Shown: in pieces, positions 7,203 through 15,875 of the stretch
How positions within the stretch are numbered: the stretch's first letter is position 1
Layout of the letters: the number at the start of each line of letters is the position of its first letter
Source: Azohydromonas aeria
GTDB lineage: Bacteria > Pseudomonadota > Gammaproteobacteria > Burkholderiales > Burkholderiaceae_C
Direction: 5' to 3'
DNA: 64,000 nucleotides
Assembly: GCF_009760915.1 (NCBI RefSeq)
Contig: NZ_VIDQ01000029.1
Span: 1 to 64,000 of the forward strand
Made by a program: the position numbers and the translations under genes
Notes under the pieces: generated by a model
The model's database searches: none
The model's input: only the letters and a program-made list of their open reading frames with translations
What the model was told of the DNA's origin: nothing

Positions 7203-9263
7203 TCAATGCGGCTGCGTCGCAAGCCACTGCTCCAGCGCCGGCGCGGCCATCGGGCGCGCGAACCAGTAGCCCTGCAGCACGTCGCAGCCCAGCGCGGTGA
7301 GCGCCTGCGCATGTGGCTGCGTCTCCACGCCCTCGGCCACGGTGCGCACGCCGAAGGCGCCGGCCAGGCCGACGACGGCGCGCACGATGTGCATGTCGCC
7401 CTCGTCGGTGAGCATGCGCCGCACGAAGCCCTGGTCGATCTTGAGCGACTTCACCGGCAGCTGGCGCAGGTAGTGCAGCGAGGAGTAGCCGGTGCCGAAG
7501 TCGTCGAGCGCGAAGCACACGCCCACGCGGGCGCAGGCCTCCATGGTCTGCACCACCGCCGACAGGTCGGCCAGCGCTGCCGTCTCCAGCACCTCCAGCT
7601 CCAGCCGCCCGGGCGGCACGCCGTGCTCGCGCGCGAGCTGCGCCACGCGCGTGGCCAGCTGCGGGTGCAGCAGCGTCGCGGCCGAGAGGTTGATGCTCAG
7701 CGTCATGTCGTGGCCCTGGCGCATCCAGCGGCCCAGCTGCGCCATGCCGTGCTCCAGCACGCGCCAGTCGATCTCGCACTCCAGCTCGGTGCCGTGGATC
7801 TGCGGCAGGAACTCGCCCGGCAGCACCAGCCCGCGTTCGGGATGCACCCAGCGCAGCAGCGCCTCCGCGCCCACCGGGCGCAGCGTGCGCGCGTCCACCT
7901 TGGGCTGGTAGTGCAGGCTCAGCTCGCCCTGGTGCAGCGCGCGGCGCAGCGCCTGCGCATGCTGCTCGCGCTCGGACACCTGCACGTCGTCGTCGGCGAC
8001 GAAGCACGCGTGGTTCTTGCCCTGGCGCTTGGCGCGCAGCATGGCCTGGTCGGCGTTGCGCAGCAGCTGGTCGGGCGTGCGCCCGTGCTGCGGGTACAGC
8101 GCGATGCCCAGGCTGCCGGTCACGCGCGCCGGGCCCGCGTTGAGCGCGAAGGGCGCGGCCAGCGCCTGCAGCACGCGCTCGGCCACCACCGCCACCTCGG
8201 CCTCGGACTGCGCCTGGTCGAGCAGCAGCACGAACTCGTCGCCGCCGGGCCGCGCCACGGTGTCGGCGCCGCGCAGCGTCTGGCGCATGCGCTCGGCGGC
8301 CTGCACCAGCAGCTCGTCGCCGCTGGCATGGCCCCAGGCGTCGTTGACTTCCTTGAAGCCGTCGAGGTCCAGCGAGCACACGGCGATGTGCTCGCGCCGG
8401 CGCGCGGCCTGCGCGATCAGCGTCTCCAGCCGGTCCGACAGCAGCACGCGGTTGGGCAGCCCGGTGAGCGCGTCGTAGTGCGCCAGCCGCTCCAGCGTTT
8501 CCTGCTGGCGCTTGAGCCCGGTGATGTCGCTGAAGATGGCGACGTAGTGGGTGTGGCGCCCCTGCGCGTCGCGCACCGCCGAGATGCGCAGCAGCTCGGC
8601 CAGCAGCGCGCCGTCGGCGCGGCGGTTCCAGATCTCGCCGCTCCAGGCACCCTTCTCCACCAGGTCCTTCCACATCGCCTGGTAGAAGGCGCGGTCGTGG
8701 CGGCCGCTGGACAGCACCGAGGGATTGCGGCCCAGCACCTGCTCGCGCCGGTAGCCGGTGATCTCCTCGAAGGCGGCGTTGACGTCGATGATGCGGCCCT
8801 GCGGGTCGGTGATGGCGATGCCCTCGCGCGCGCCGTCGAAGACGCTGGCGGCCAGGCGCAGCCGCTCCTCGGTGCGCAGCCGCTCGCTCACGTCGGTGAG
8901 CGTGCCGGTGCTGCCGTGCACCCGCTGCGCGGCATCGCGCGACGGCCGCGCCCACACCTCCACCCAGCGCAGGCGGCCGTCGCCCGCCAGCAGCCGCACC
9001 GTGTGGCGCACTTCCTCGCGGCCGTTGAGCAGCTCGGTGAACAGCTGCGCCGCGCAATCGCGGTCCAGGGGGTGGACATGCGCCTGGAACGGCTCGCCCA
9101 GCGAGTCCGCCACCGCGTGGCCGGTGAGCTCGGTCCAGGCCCGGTTGAGGAAGACCCAGCGGCCCTGCGCGTCGGTGCGGAACACGACTTCGCGCAGGTC
9201 GTGGACGACGTCCCGCAGCTCGGCGGCCGTGGTTTCGGGGCAGGGAACTGCGGTTGGATTCAT
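7203..9263 (-). CDS. PAS-PAS-GGDEF-EAL bifunctional c-di-GMP enzyme
   Basis: A soluble 686-residue sensor enzyme. Two PAS domains (about residues 15-130 and 140-255, the latter with the PAC motif) are followed by GGDEF (about 265-425) and EAL (about 440-680). The GGDEF site is canonical (RPGGDEF) with an RxxD inhibitory site (RGAD). The EAL domain keeps EALLR, the metal-binding LDDFGTGYSSL loop, the EVLE glutamate and AEGVE, so phosphodiesterase activity is expected. Both halves look catalytically intact. There are no membrane segments; PAS domains suggest an intracellular or cofactor-borne signal. It is first in a two-gene operon with the MASE2 cyclase. Confidence 0.88.
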   Translation of the reverse strand: MNPTAVPCPETTAAELRDVVHDLREVVFRTDAQGRWVFLNRAWTELTGHAVADSLGEPFQAHVHPLDRDCAAQLFTELLNGREEVRHTVRLLAGDGRLRWVEVWARPSRDAAQRVHGSTGTLTDVSERLRTEERLRLAASVFDGAREGIAITDPQGRIIDVNAAFEEITGYRREQVLGRNPSVLSSGRHDRAFYQAMWKDLVEKGAWSGEIWNRRADGALLAELLRISAVRDAQGRHTHYVAIFSDITGLKRQQETLERLAHYDALTGLPNRVLLSDRLETLIAQAARRREHIAVCSLDLDGFKEVNDAWGHASGDELLVQAAERMRQTLRGADTVARPGGDEFVLLLDQAQSEAEVAVVAERVLQALAAPFALNAGPARVTGSLGIALYPQHGRTPDQLLRNADQAMLRAKRQGKNHACFVADDDVQVSEREQHAQALRRALHQGELSLHYQPKVDARTLRPVGAEALLRWVHPERGLVLPGEFLPQIHGTELECEIDWRVLEHGMAQLGRWMRQGHDMTLSINLSAATLLHPQLATRVAQLAREHGVPPGRLELEVLETAALADLSAVVQTMEACARVGVCFALDDFGTGYSSLHYLRQLPVKSLKIDQGFVRRMLTDEGDMHIVRAVVGLAGAFGVRTVAEGVETQPHAQALTALGCDVLQGYWFARPMAAPALEQWLATQPH

Positions 9264-9530
9264 GCCTGAGGGCGGCCGCCAAGGCGGCGGACGCAGTAAT
9301 GCTTATCGGCGATCAAGCCCGGGCATGCAGCACCGGTTGCGTGAACCAGGTCACGCGGCAGGCCGCTACGGGCGGCGCCGGGCACGGCACCCCTCAATGG
9401 GGGATGCCGCCCGGCGCGGCGCGCAGTGTCTCACGCTGTAACGGCGCGGCGCCTTGAGCTTGCTCAGCCCGGTGGCCGCAAAAGCGGGCCGCGCGTCCGT
9501 TGCCCGCGGCGGGAAACCACTCCCCGGGGC

Positions 9531-11669
9531 TCAGGCCCCGCCCTCCTCCAGTGCCGATTCCTGGCCGCCGCGGCGCAGCCGCTTGGCGAAGGGCGGCAGC
9601 CCGGCCAGAAGCTGGCGGCCGAAGGGCGTGCCGGCCAGGCGCGGGTCGTAGCACACCAGCGTGGCGCGGTCCATCTCGCTGCGAATGCCGCGCCCGGCCC
9701 ACTGGTTCAGGCGCACGCCGGTGGCCGGCACGGTGAGCTCGACGAAGCTGTTGCGGCCCTTGGCCTCCAGCCACTCGCTGCGCGCCTCCGACACCGGGTC
9801 GCTCGGATTGGCGAAGGGCACCTTGGGCATGAACACCCACTCGCACTGCGTGCCGGGCAGGTCCAGCCCTTCGCCGAAGCTCTGCAGCCCGGCCAGCACC
9901 GAGCGCTGGCCGCGCGCCACGGCCTCGCGATGCCGGCGCAGCAGCTGCTCGCGCGAGGCGCTGCCCTGCACCAGCAGATCGTTGCGGATCTCCGGCGGCA
10001 TGGCGTCCACGATCGCGCGCAACTGCACCCACGACGAGCACAGCAGCAGCGCGCCGTGCTGGACTTCGCGCAGGTCCTGCGCGATGAGCCGGCCGCACTC
10101 GCGGTTGTGTGCCGCCGGGTCCTTGGGGCTGGACTGCGTGGCCACGACGATGAAGCGGCCCTGGCGCCCGTAGTCGAAAGGGCTGGCCACCTCCAGGGCG
10201 CGCGCGCCCTCGACGTACTCGAGCCCGGCGTCGCGCAGGAAGAAGTCGAACTTCCCCAGCGCGCGCAGCGTGGCCGAGGTCACCACCGCGCCGCGCAGCC
10301 GGCTCCAGAGGTTGCGCTGCAGCAGCGCGCCGGCGAACAGCGGGCAGGCCTTGGCGTCCAGCCGCACCACGCCCCCTTCGGCGCGGAAGTCGAACCACTT
10401 GGCCGGCGGCATCGCGCCCTCGTCGAGCATGAGCTCGGCGGTCTCGGCCAGCTCGGTCAGGCGCCGCGCCTGCGGCCCGATGGCCAGCAGGTGCGGGTTG
10501 ATCTCCGCCGCGCGCTCGCCCTCGTCGCTGCGCTTGCGCCGCATCCAGTTGGAGAAGTCGGCCAGCTTCGACTCCGCCGTGGCCGCCACCTGCTGCAGCT
10601 CTTCCCAGAAGCCGCGCAGCTCCCCGGACAGCCGCCCCTGCGGCAGCCGCACGCGCAGCGGCTCGCTGCTGCCGGCCGCGGCATGGGCCTGGATGCGCTC
10701 GCCGTAGGCGTCCAGCAGCGCGCGGGCGAGCTGGCCCAGCTTCTCGCGCAGCACGTCCAGGCCGTCGGGCAGGCTCTCGGCGGGGTAGTCCAGCTCGGAG
10801 GCGGCGGCGGACAGCGCCCGCTCCAGCCGCGTGGCCCAGGCGGTGCTGGTGAGCTCGGTCTCGCTGGCGCCGTGCGCCAGCGCGATGGCGGGCAGGTGGT
10901 GGCCCTCGTCGAAGACGTAGATGGCGCGCTCGCCCGACGGCAGCGCCGACTTGTCGCTGCGCAGCGAGGCCAGTACCAGGTCATGGTTGGCCACCAGCAC
11001 GTCGGCGGACGCCGCCACGCGCTTGGCGCCGTAGTAGAGGCAGTCCTGGTACTGCTCGCAGGCCGGGCCGGTGCAGGCATGGCGGTCGGCGGCGATGCGG
11101 CCCCAGCCGGCCAGCGCCTCGCCATCGAGGCTGTCGCGCTCGCCGTCCCAGGCGCCGGACTGGAGCTTCCTTTGCAGCTTCTGGAACACGGCGGCGTCGG
11201 CCTCGGCCGCGCCCTGCTGCGCGGGCTCGGCCAGCTCGAACTCCGACTGCGCCTGGCCCGAGGCCTGGGCTTCGAGCTTCAGGAGGCAGACGTAGCGGCC
11301 GCGGCCCTTGAGCATCGCGTAGCTGAAAGGCTCGCTCGAAGCCTTGGCCAGCTCCGGCAGGTCCTTGTGCATCAGCTGTTCCTGCAGCGCGATCGTGGCC
11401 GTCGAGATCAGCAGCTTCACCTTGCGCAGCCGCGCGAGGTGCAGCCCGGCGAGCAGGTACGCGCGGGTCTTGCCCACGCCGGTGCCGGCCTCGATGACGG
11501 CGACCTTGGGCGTGGGCGGGTTGGCCGGATCGAAGTCGGCGTCGGCCAGGGTGTCGGCAATGGCATGCAGCATCTGCAATTGCCCCTCGCGCGGCTGGAA
11601 GCCGTCGAGCCGCTCGGCCAGGCCGAAATACTGCGCATCCAGCGCGTCGTGCAGCGGCTGCTTGTCCAT
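9531..11669 (-). CDS. dinG: ATP-dependent DNA helicase DinG
   Basis: A superfamily 2 XPD-like 5'-3' helicase, 712 residues as in E. coli. The Walker A is EAGTGVGKTRAYL, the DEAH-box variant reads VFDEGHHL, and motif VI reads QWAGRGIRSEMDR. Iron-sulfur cluster cysteines are seen in GRGRYVC, CTGPACEQYQDC between motifs I and II. DinG unwinds R-loops and stalled fork structures and is often part of the SOS response; no LexA box was identified upstream. The gene stands alone, with 267 bases of apparently non-coding DNA downstream. Confidence 0.9.
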   Translation of the reverse strand: MDKQPLHDALDAQYFGLAERLDGFQPREGQLQMLHAIADTLADADFDPANPPTPKVAVIEAGTGVGKTRAYLLAGLHLARLRKVKLLISTATIALQEQLMHKDLPELAKASSEPFSYAMLKGRGRYVCLLKLEAQASGQAQSEFELAEPAQQGAAEADAAVFQKLQRKLQSGAWDGERDSLDGEALAGWGRIAADRHACTGPACEQYQDCLYYGAKRVAASADVLVANHDLVLASLRSDKSALPSGERAIYVFDEGHHLPAIALAHGASETELTSTAWATRLERALSAAASELDYPAESLPDGLDVLREKLGQLARALLDAYGERIQAHAAAGSSEPLRVRLPQGRLSGELRGFWEELQQVAATAESKLADFSNWMRRKRSDEGERAAEINPHLLAIGPQARRLTELAETAELMLDEGAMPPAKWFDFRAEGGVVRLDAKACPLFAGALLQRNLWSRLRGAVVTSATLRALGKFDFFLRDAGLEYVEGARALEVASPFDYGRQGRFIVVATQSSPKDPAAHNRECGRLIAQDLREVQHGALLLCSSWVQLRAIVDAMPPEIRNDLLVQGSASREQLLRRHREAVARGQRSVLAGLQSFGEGLDLPGTQCEWVFMPKVPFANPSDPVSEARSEWLEAKGRNSFVELTVPATGVRLNQWAGRGIRSEMDRATLVCYDPRLAGTPFGRQLLAGLPPFAKRLRRGGQESALEEGGA

Positions 11670-11814
11670 GTGGTCAGGGGAAAAGAGGGCCCCGCAGGGG
11701 GCGGCGCCGTCGCGCCGTATGGATAAAAAGACAGTCTAGTCCGTCAGGCGCTCCGCACGGCAAGCACCTGCATGAGCCCAGAGCCCGGAGCCCGGAGCGC
11801 GGGCCCGGCACGGA

Positions 11815-12120
11815 TCAGCGCGGCACAGGCTGCGCGACCAACCTCACGCCCAGCGCGGCGCAGACGCGCAGGATGGTGTCGAAACGCGGCTGGGCATCGG
11901 GGCGCAGCGCCTTGTACAGGCTTTCGCGTCCCAGGCCCGAGTCCCTGGCGATCTGCGCCATGCCGCGGGCCTTGGCGATGTGGCCCAGGGCGCGAACGAG
12001 CTCAGCGCTGTCGCCATCGGTCAGCACTTGCGTCAGGTACTCGGCCACGGCTTCGTCGCTGTCGAGGTAGTCGGCCATGTCGAACTCGGGAAGGTCGGCG
12101 ACTTTCATCTTTTCGGACAT
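11815..12120 (-). CDS. Antitoxin, XRE/HigA-like helix-turn-helix (addiction module)
   Basis: A 101-residue protein. The C-terminal half is a Cro/C1-type helix-turn-helix (ARGMAQIARDSGLGRESLYKAL, as in the HI1420-type addiction-module antidote), and the N-terminal half (FDMADYLDSDEAVAEYLTQVL) is the toxin-binding part. It lies six bases after the toxin gene, the toxin-first order of HigBA-like modules. It should neutralise the toxin and repress the pair through the palindrome at 12431-12450. Confidence 0.85.
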   Translation of the reverse strand: MSEKMKVADLPEFDMADYLDSDEAVAEYLTQVLTDGDSAELVRALGHIAKARGMAQIARDSGLGRESLYKALRPDAQPRFDTILRVCAALGVRLVAQPVPR

Positions 12121-12126
12121 GGAGCA

Positions 12127-12423
12127 TCACTCCTCAAGGTTGGCAGCCAGCGCCTGAGCCGCGGCAATGTCGGCGGACTGCGCGCTCTTGTCGCCGCCAC
12201 CCAGCATCACGATCAGCACGTCGCCGCGCCGCACGTAGTACATGCGCCAGCCCGGGCCAAAGAACTCACGCATCTCGAACACGCCCTCGCCTACCGGCTT
12301 CACGTCGCCAAGTTGGCCGCGCTGAGCCCGCTCCAGCCGGCGCGCCAGGCGAATGCGCGTCATGCCGTCACGCCACCCCAGGAACCAGTCATCGAACTGC
12401 GACGTACGCTTGACCGTGTACAT
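12127..12423 (-). CDS. RelE/ParE-superfamily toxin (HigB-like, Gp49 type)
   Basis: A 98-residue toxin of the RelE superfamily, HigB/Gp49 subgroup, expected to cleave mRNA on the ribosome. Conserved features are the N-terminal FDDWFLGWRD, the basic helix RIRLARRLERAQRGQLGDVKPVG, the central GVFEMREFFGPGWRMYYVRRGD and the LLGGGDKS-like end (MLGGGDKSAQ). The start is ATG at 12423: family members begin at MYTVKRT. No ribosome site is visible, and the -10-like TACAAT lies 6 bases upstream, so a leaderless message is possible. It is the first gene of a toxin-antitoxin pair. Confidence 0.85.
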   Translation of the reverse strand: MYTVKRTSQFDDWFLGWRDGMTRIRLARRLERAQRGQLGDVKPVGEGVFEMREFFGPGWRMYYVRRGDVLIVMLGGGDKSAQSADIAAAQALAANLEE

Positions 12424-12430
12424 CAACGCA

Positions 12431-12450
12431 TTGTATTCGATCGGATACAA
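12431..12450. promoter_or_regulatory. Palindromic operator of the HigBA-like module
   Basis: The 20-base sequence TTGTATTCGATCGGATACAA matches its own reverse complement at 18 of 20 positions, centred on CGATCG, 8 bases upstream of the toxin start. The location and symmetry are what is expected for an autoregulatory site of the antitoxin helix-turn-helix. TACAAT on the minus strand (12430-12435) overlaps it and could be the -10 element. Binding is inferred. Confidence 0.65.
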
Positions 12451-12520
12451 CAGGCCGCGCCTGGGAACGCCCATTGCACTGCAGCAAGCCATCACAAGCA
12501 TTGGCAAAGCGAGGCCCCAC

Positions 12521-13474
12521 ATGCGCAGGCTCGGCGGTGTGCCGTTGACACAGTTCCTCAAGGAGCTGTACCAGGAGATCAGCGACGACGACATCTTCAA
12601 CGGCGCCGCGGCGCTGGGCTTCTACCTGACGCTGGCCATCTTCCCGGCCATGATCTTCGTGATGGCCGTCATCCCGTTCCTGCCCATACCGAACGTGGAC
12701 CGGGCCATCATGGACCTGCTGCGCCAGGCGCTGCCGGCCAACGCCGCACAGATGTTCGCCGACGTGGTGCAGCAGATCACGGGCCAGCAGCGCGGCGGGC
12801 TGCTGTCCTTCGGCTTCCTGGCCACGCTGTGGGCCACCTCCACCGGCATGTACGCGGTGATGCAGGCGCTCAACGTCACCTACGACGTCAAGGAAGGGCG
12901 CGGCTTCCTCAAGGCGCGCGTCACCGCCATCGGGCTGAGCGTGCTGTTCGTGGCGCTGATGATTGGCGGCTTCTCGCTGATCGTGCTCGGCGGCGTGATC
13001 CAGGACTGGCTGGTGCAGTACGTCACGGCCAACCAGGCCGTGTTGTGGTTCTTTGCCGCGCTGCGCTGGCTCATCATCCTGGGCGGGCTGACGCTGGCCT
13101 TCGCGCTCATCTACTACCTGGCGCCGGACGTGAAGCAGAGCTTCCGCTTCATCACCCCGGGCAGCGTGCTGGGCGTGATCACGCTGGTGATCGCCTCGCT
13201 GGGCTTCGCCTACTACGCCACCAACTTCGGCAACTACGACGCCACCTACGGCAGCATCGGCGCCGTCATCGTGCTGATGCTGTGGCTCTACATCGTGGGC
13301 CTGGTCATCCTGCTGGGCTCGGAGATCAACGCCCTGGTCGAACACCATGCCGACGCTGGCAAGCAAAAGGGCGAGAAGGTCGAGGGTCAGGCCGCGCGCG
13401 ACCCGGCCACGCGCCGGCGCGTGCAGGCCGTGGCGCCCGAGCACGGCGGGCTGCAGCACAAGCGCGGGGCCTGA
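12521..13474 (+). CDS. YihY/BrkB family integral membrane protein
   Basis: A 317-residue inner-membrane protein of the YihY family (formerly called ribonuclease BN, BrkB). About six hydrophobic helices are visible. The family block is FNGAAALGFYLTLAIFPAM near the N-terminus, and the C-terminal helix pair ends with LGSEINALVEHH. The basic C-terminal tail is cytoplasmic. The start is ATG at 12521 with GCGAGG upstream. The molecular function is not established. It is divergent from the toxin-antitoxin pair. Confidence 0.85.
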   Translation: MRRLGGVPLTQFLKELYQEISDDDIFNGAAALGFYLTLAIFPAMIFVMAVIPFLPIPNVDRAIMDLLRQALPANAAQMFADVVQQITGQQRGGLLSFGFLATLWATSTGMYAVMQALNVTYDVKEGRGFLKARVTAIGLSVLFVALMIGGFSLIVLGGVIQDWLVQYVTANQAVLWFFAALRWLIILGGLTLAFALIYYLAPDVKQSFRFITPGSVLGVITLVIASLGFAYYATNFGNYDATYGSIGAVIVLMLWLYIVGLVILLGSEINALVEHHADAGKQKGEKVEGQAARDPATRRRVQAVAPEHGGLQHKRGA

Positions 13475-13523
13475 GCGGGGGCTCTGGGCGGGGCCTGAAA
13501 ACCCCCTTCAAATCCTTGAGCCT

Positions 13524-14123
13524 TCAGCGCCCGCCGGTGCGCAGCGCGCCGCGCAACTGCCGCCGCCGCGAAGCCACGGCCTCGGCGCGGCGGCAGCGCA
13601 GGAGTTCCTCGGCAAAGGGCAGCGCCACCAGCAGCACGCCGGCCGCGGCCACGCCCCAGACGTAGGCCGGCGGCAGCGGCACGGCCTTCGCCCGCCAGCC
13701 CCAGTCGGGCGTGCCCGCGACACCCAGCAGCGCCGCAGCCTGCCCGTGGTGGATCAGCGCCAGCCCCGCCAGCCCGGCCCAGGGCAGCGACAGCTGCAGC
13801 GCATGCACCCACTGCTCGAACCACGGGATGCGCCGCCGCGACTCGGCAAAGCGCAGGTCCCACCAGGTCGTGAGCTCGTGCGCCAGGCACAGCACGAACA
13901 GCAGCGCCAGCACCGCGGCCGTCACCTCCAGCAGCAGCGCCGCGGCCAGCGCCGGGCCCATCTCGGCCAGCATCAGCCAGTGCAGCACCGACTCCTGCGT
14001 GCCCGCGTCGTGCTCCATGCCTTGCACCCGGTGGCACAGCCAATCGGCAAAGCCCGCCAGCAGCCACAGCGGCAGGAGCCCGTAGAGCAGGAGTTGCTGC
14101 AGCAGCACGGCGGTGGTGTCCAT
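13524..14123 (-). CDS. Integral membrane protein, unknown function
   Basis: A 199-residue protein with four or five membrane helices (LLLYGLLPLWLLAGF, the long Ala/Leu-rich stretch near residues 57-82, LPWAGLAGLALIHHG and VWGVAAAGVLLVALPFAEELL). Polar features between helices are DWLCHRVQGMEHDAG and HWLMLAEMGP, with several histidines that could bind a metal or heme. The C-terminal 25 residues are Arg-rich and cytoplasmic. No family was recognised. It is convergent with yihY. Confidence 0.65.
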   Translation of the reverse strand: MDTTAVLLQQLLLYGLLPLWLLAGFADWLCHRVQGMEHDAGTQESVLHWLMLAEMGPALAAALLLEVTAAVLALLFVLCLAHELTTWWDLRFAESRRRIPWFEQWVHALQLSLPWAGLAGLALIHHGQAAALLGVAGTPDWGWRAKAVPLPPAYVWGVAAAGVLLVALPFAEELLRCRRAEAVASRRRQLRGALRTGGR

Positions 14124-14257
14124 GCCGCGACAGCGGCAACGCCCATGCCCCGGCCGCGCCGCCGCGCGCCGCCAGGGAGCGGCCCGGGCCGCATCACGGC
14201 GTCTCCTGGGAACGGGGCTTGCACCGCCTTCGATCCCGCCACCGGCATGGCACCCGC

Positions 14258-14806
14258 ATGATCAACACCCCGCTGAAGCGACTTCAACTGGGCTGCGGCC
14301 CGCAGCCCGCGCCGGGCTGGATCAACGCCGACTGGACCGCCGCTCCGGGCGTGGACCTGGTCGGCGACCTGCGCCAGGGACTGCCCCTGGACAGCGGCTC
14401 CATCGACCACGCCGTGGCCATGCACCTGCTGCAGGACCTATTCTGGCCCGACATTCCCGGCGTGCTGCGCGAGGTGCGCCGCGTGCTGCGCCCGCGCGGC
14501 GTGCTGCGCCTGGGCCTGCCCGACATGGAGCGTGCCATCGCCGCCTGGCAGCGCGGCGACGCCGCCTATTTCTACGTGCCCGACAAGCACGCGCGCTCCA
14601 TCGGCGCCAAGCTGGTGACGCAGCTGATCTGGTACGGCTCGGTGCACACGCCCTTCAACTACGAGTTCGCGCAGGAGCTGCTGCAGGACGCCGGCTTCCA
14701 CGACATCCGCCGCTGCGCCTTCCACGAGAGCGCCTGCGGCATCCCGGGCATCACCGACCTCGACAACCGCGAGCGCGAGAGCTTCTTCATCGAGGCGCGC
14801 GCCTGA
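14258..14806 (+). CDS. Class I SAM-dependent methyltransferase (type 11-like)
   Basis: A 182-residue methyltransferase-like protein. The SAM-binding loop is LQLGCGPQPAPGWINAD, followed by motif II WTAAPGVDLVGDL, the acidic post-strand and the GVLREVRRVLRPRGVLRLGLPD segment that matches motif III/post-III of Methyltransf_11 proteins. This short LGCG-P-x-P-GWINAD form is common among sugar or cell-surface methyltransferases, but no neighbour suggests a substrate. The start is ATG at 14258. Confidence 0.7.
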   Translation: MINTPLKRLQLGCGPQPAPGWINADWTAAPGVDLVGDLRQGLPLDSGSIDHAVAMHLLQDLFWPDIPGVLREVRRVLRPRGVLRLGLPDMERAIAAWQRGDAAYFYVPDKHARSIGAKLVTQLIWYGSVHTPFNYEFAQELLQDAGFHDIRRCAFHESACGIPGITDLDNRERESFFIEARA

Positions 14807-14902
14807 CGCTTTCCTGCCACGCCTGCCGGCGAACGTTGCGGGCGCGCCGGAACGGAGCCTGCTCCGCCCACCGGCATGACCGTCTGAATGAAGGAGCATT
14901 GC

Positions 14903-15850
14903 ATGGGCAACGGGACCAAGGTGGCCGTCATCGGCGCGGGCCGGGTGGGCAGCACCTTCGCCAACACGCTGGCGGCGTCGGGGCTGGCGCACGAGATCGT
15001 CGTGATCGACGCCGACGTGGCGCGCGCCGAGGGCGAGGCGATGGACATCGCGCATGCCGTTCCCTTCCACCGGCCCGTGCAGGTGCGCGCCGGCAGCCTG
15101 GCCGACGCGGCCGGGGCGGTGGTCAGCGTCATCACTGCCGGCGCCGCGCAGCAGCCCGGCGAGTCGCGCCTGGCGCTGCTGCAGCGCAACGTGCAGGCGC
15201 TGCGCGGCATCGTCGCCGGCGTGGTGCAGGCCAATCCGCAAGGGCTGCTGCTGCTGGCCACCAACCCGGTGGACGCCATGACCTTCGCCGCGCTGCGCTT
15301 CTCGGGCCTGCCCAGCGGCCGCGTGCTGGGCTCGGGCACGGTGCTGGACTCGGCACGGCTGCGCGCGGAGCTGGCCACGCGCTACGGCGTCGATCCGCGC
15401 AACGTCCACGCCTACGTGCTGGGCGAGCATGGCGACAGCGAGCTCGTCGCCTGGTCCACCACGCGGCTGGCCAACATGCGGCTGGAGGACTTCTGCACCC
15501 TCACCGGCCAGGGCTGCAGCGCCGACGACCGCGCGGCGGTGGCGGCCAGCGTGCGCGACGCCGCCTACGAGATCATCCGGCGCAAGGGCGCCACCAACTT
15601 CGCCATCGCCGCGGCGCTCACGCGCATCGTCGAGGCCATCGTGCGCGACGAGTCCTCGGTGCTGACGGTGTCCACGCTGCTGCAGGGCCCCTACGGCATC
15701 CATGACGTCTGCCTGAGCCTGCCGGCGGTGGTCGGGCGCCAGGGCGTGCGCCACGTGCTGCCCGTGCCGCTGGACGAGGACGAGCTGCAGGCGCTGCGGC
15801 GCTCGGCCGACGTGATCCGCGGCGCCTTCGACTCGCTGGGCCTGCAGTAG
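14903..15850 (+). CDS. ldh: L-lactate dehydrogenase (NAD-dependent)
   Basis: Interconverts pyruvate and L-lactate with NADH. The protein has 315 residues. The dinucleotide loop is GAGRVGSTFANTL. The specificity residue after the mobile-loop start is Gln (AAQQPGESRLALLQRN), which marks lactate rather than malate dehydrogenase. The catalytic His is in LGEHGDSE, and the TNPVD and LDSARLR blocks are intact. The start is ATG at 14903: AAGGAG lies six bases upstream, better than ATG 14888. It stands alone, between a methyltransferase and the replication gene, with convergent orientation to repB (25-base gap). Confidence 0.9.
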   Translation: MGNGTKVAVIGAGRVGSTFANTLAASGLAHEIVVIDADVARAEGEAMDIAHAVPFHRPVQVRAGSLADAAGAVVSVITAGAAQQPGESRLALLQRNVQALRGIVAGVVQANPQGLLLLATNPVDAMTFAALRFSGLPSGRVLGSGTVLDSARLRAELATRYGVDPRNVHAYVLGEHGDSELVAWSTTRLANMRLEDFCTLTGQGCSADDRAAVAASVRDAAYEIIRRKGATNFAIAAALTRIVEAIVRDESSVLTVSTLLQGPYGIHDVCLSLPAVVGRQGVRHVLPVPLDEDELQALRRSADVIRGAFDSLGLQ

Positions 15851-15875
15851 CGCGGCCGCCGCGGCCCTGGCTTTT

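Noticed and set aside
6087..9269. A 1060-residue open frame on the plus strand opposite the c-di-GMP genes (and a similar one at 57505-62139)
   Set aside because: Composition is His/Gln/Arg/Ala-rich without any fold; such frames are the usual antisense shadow in very GC-rich DNA.
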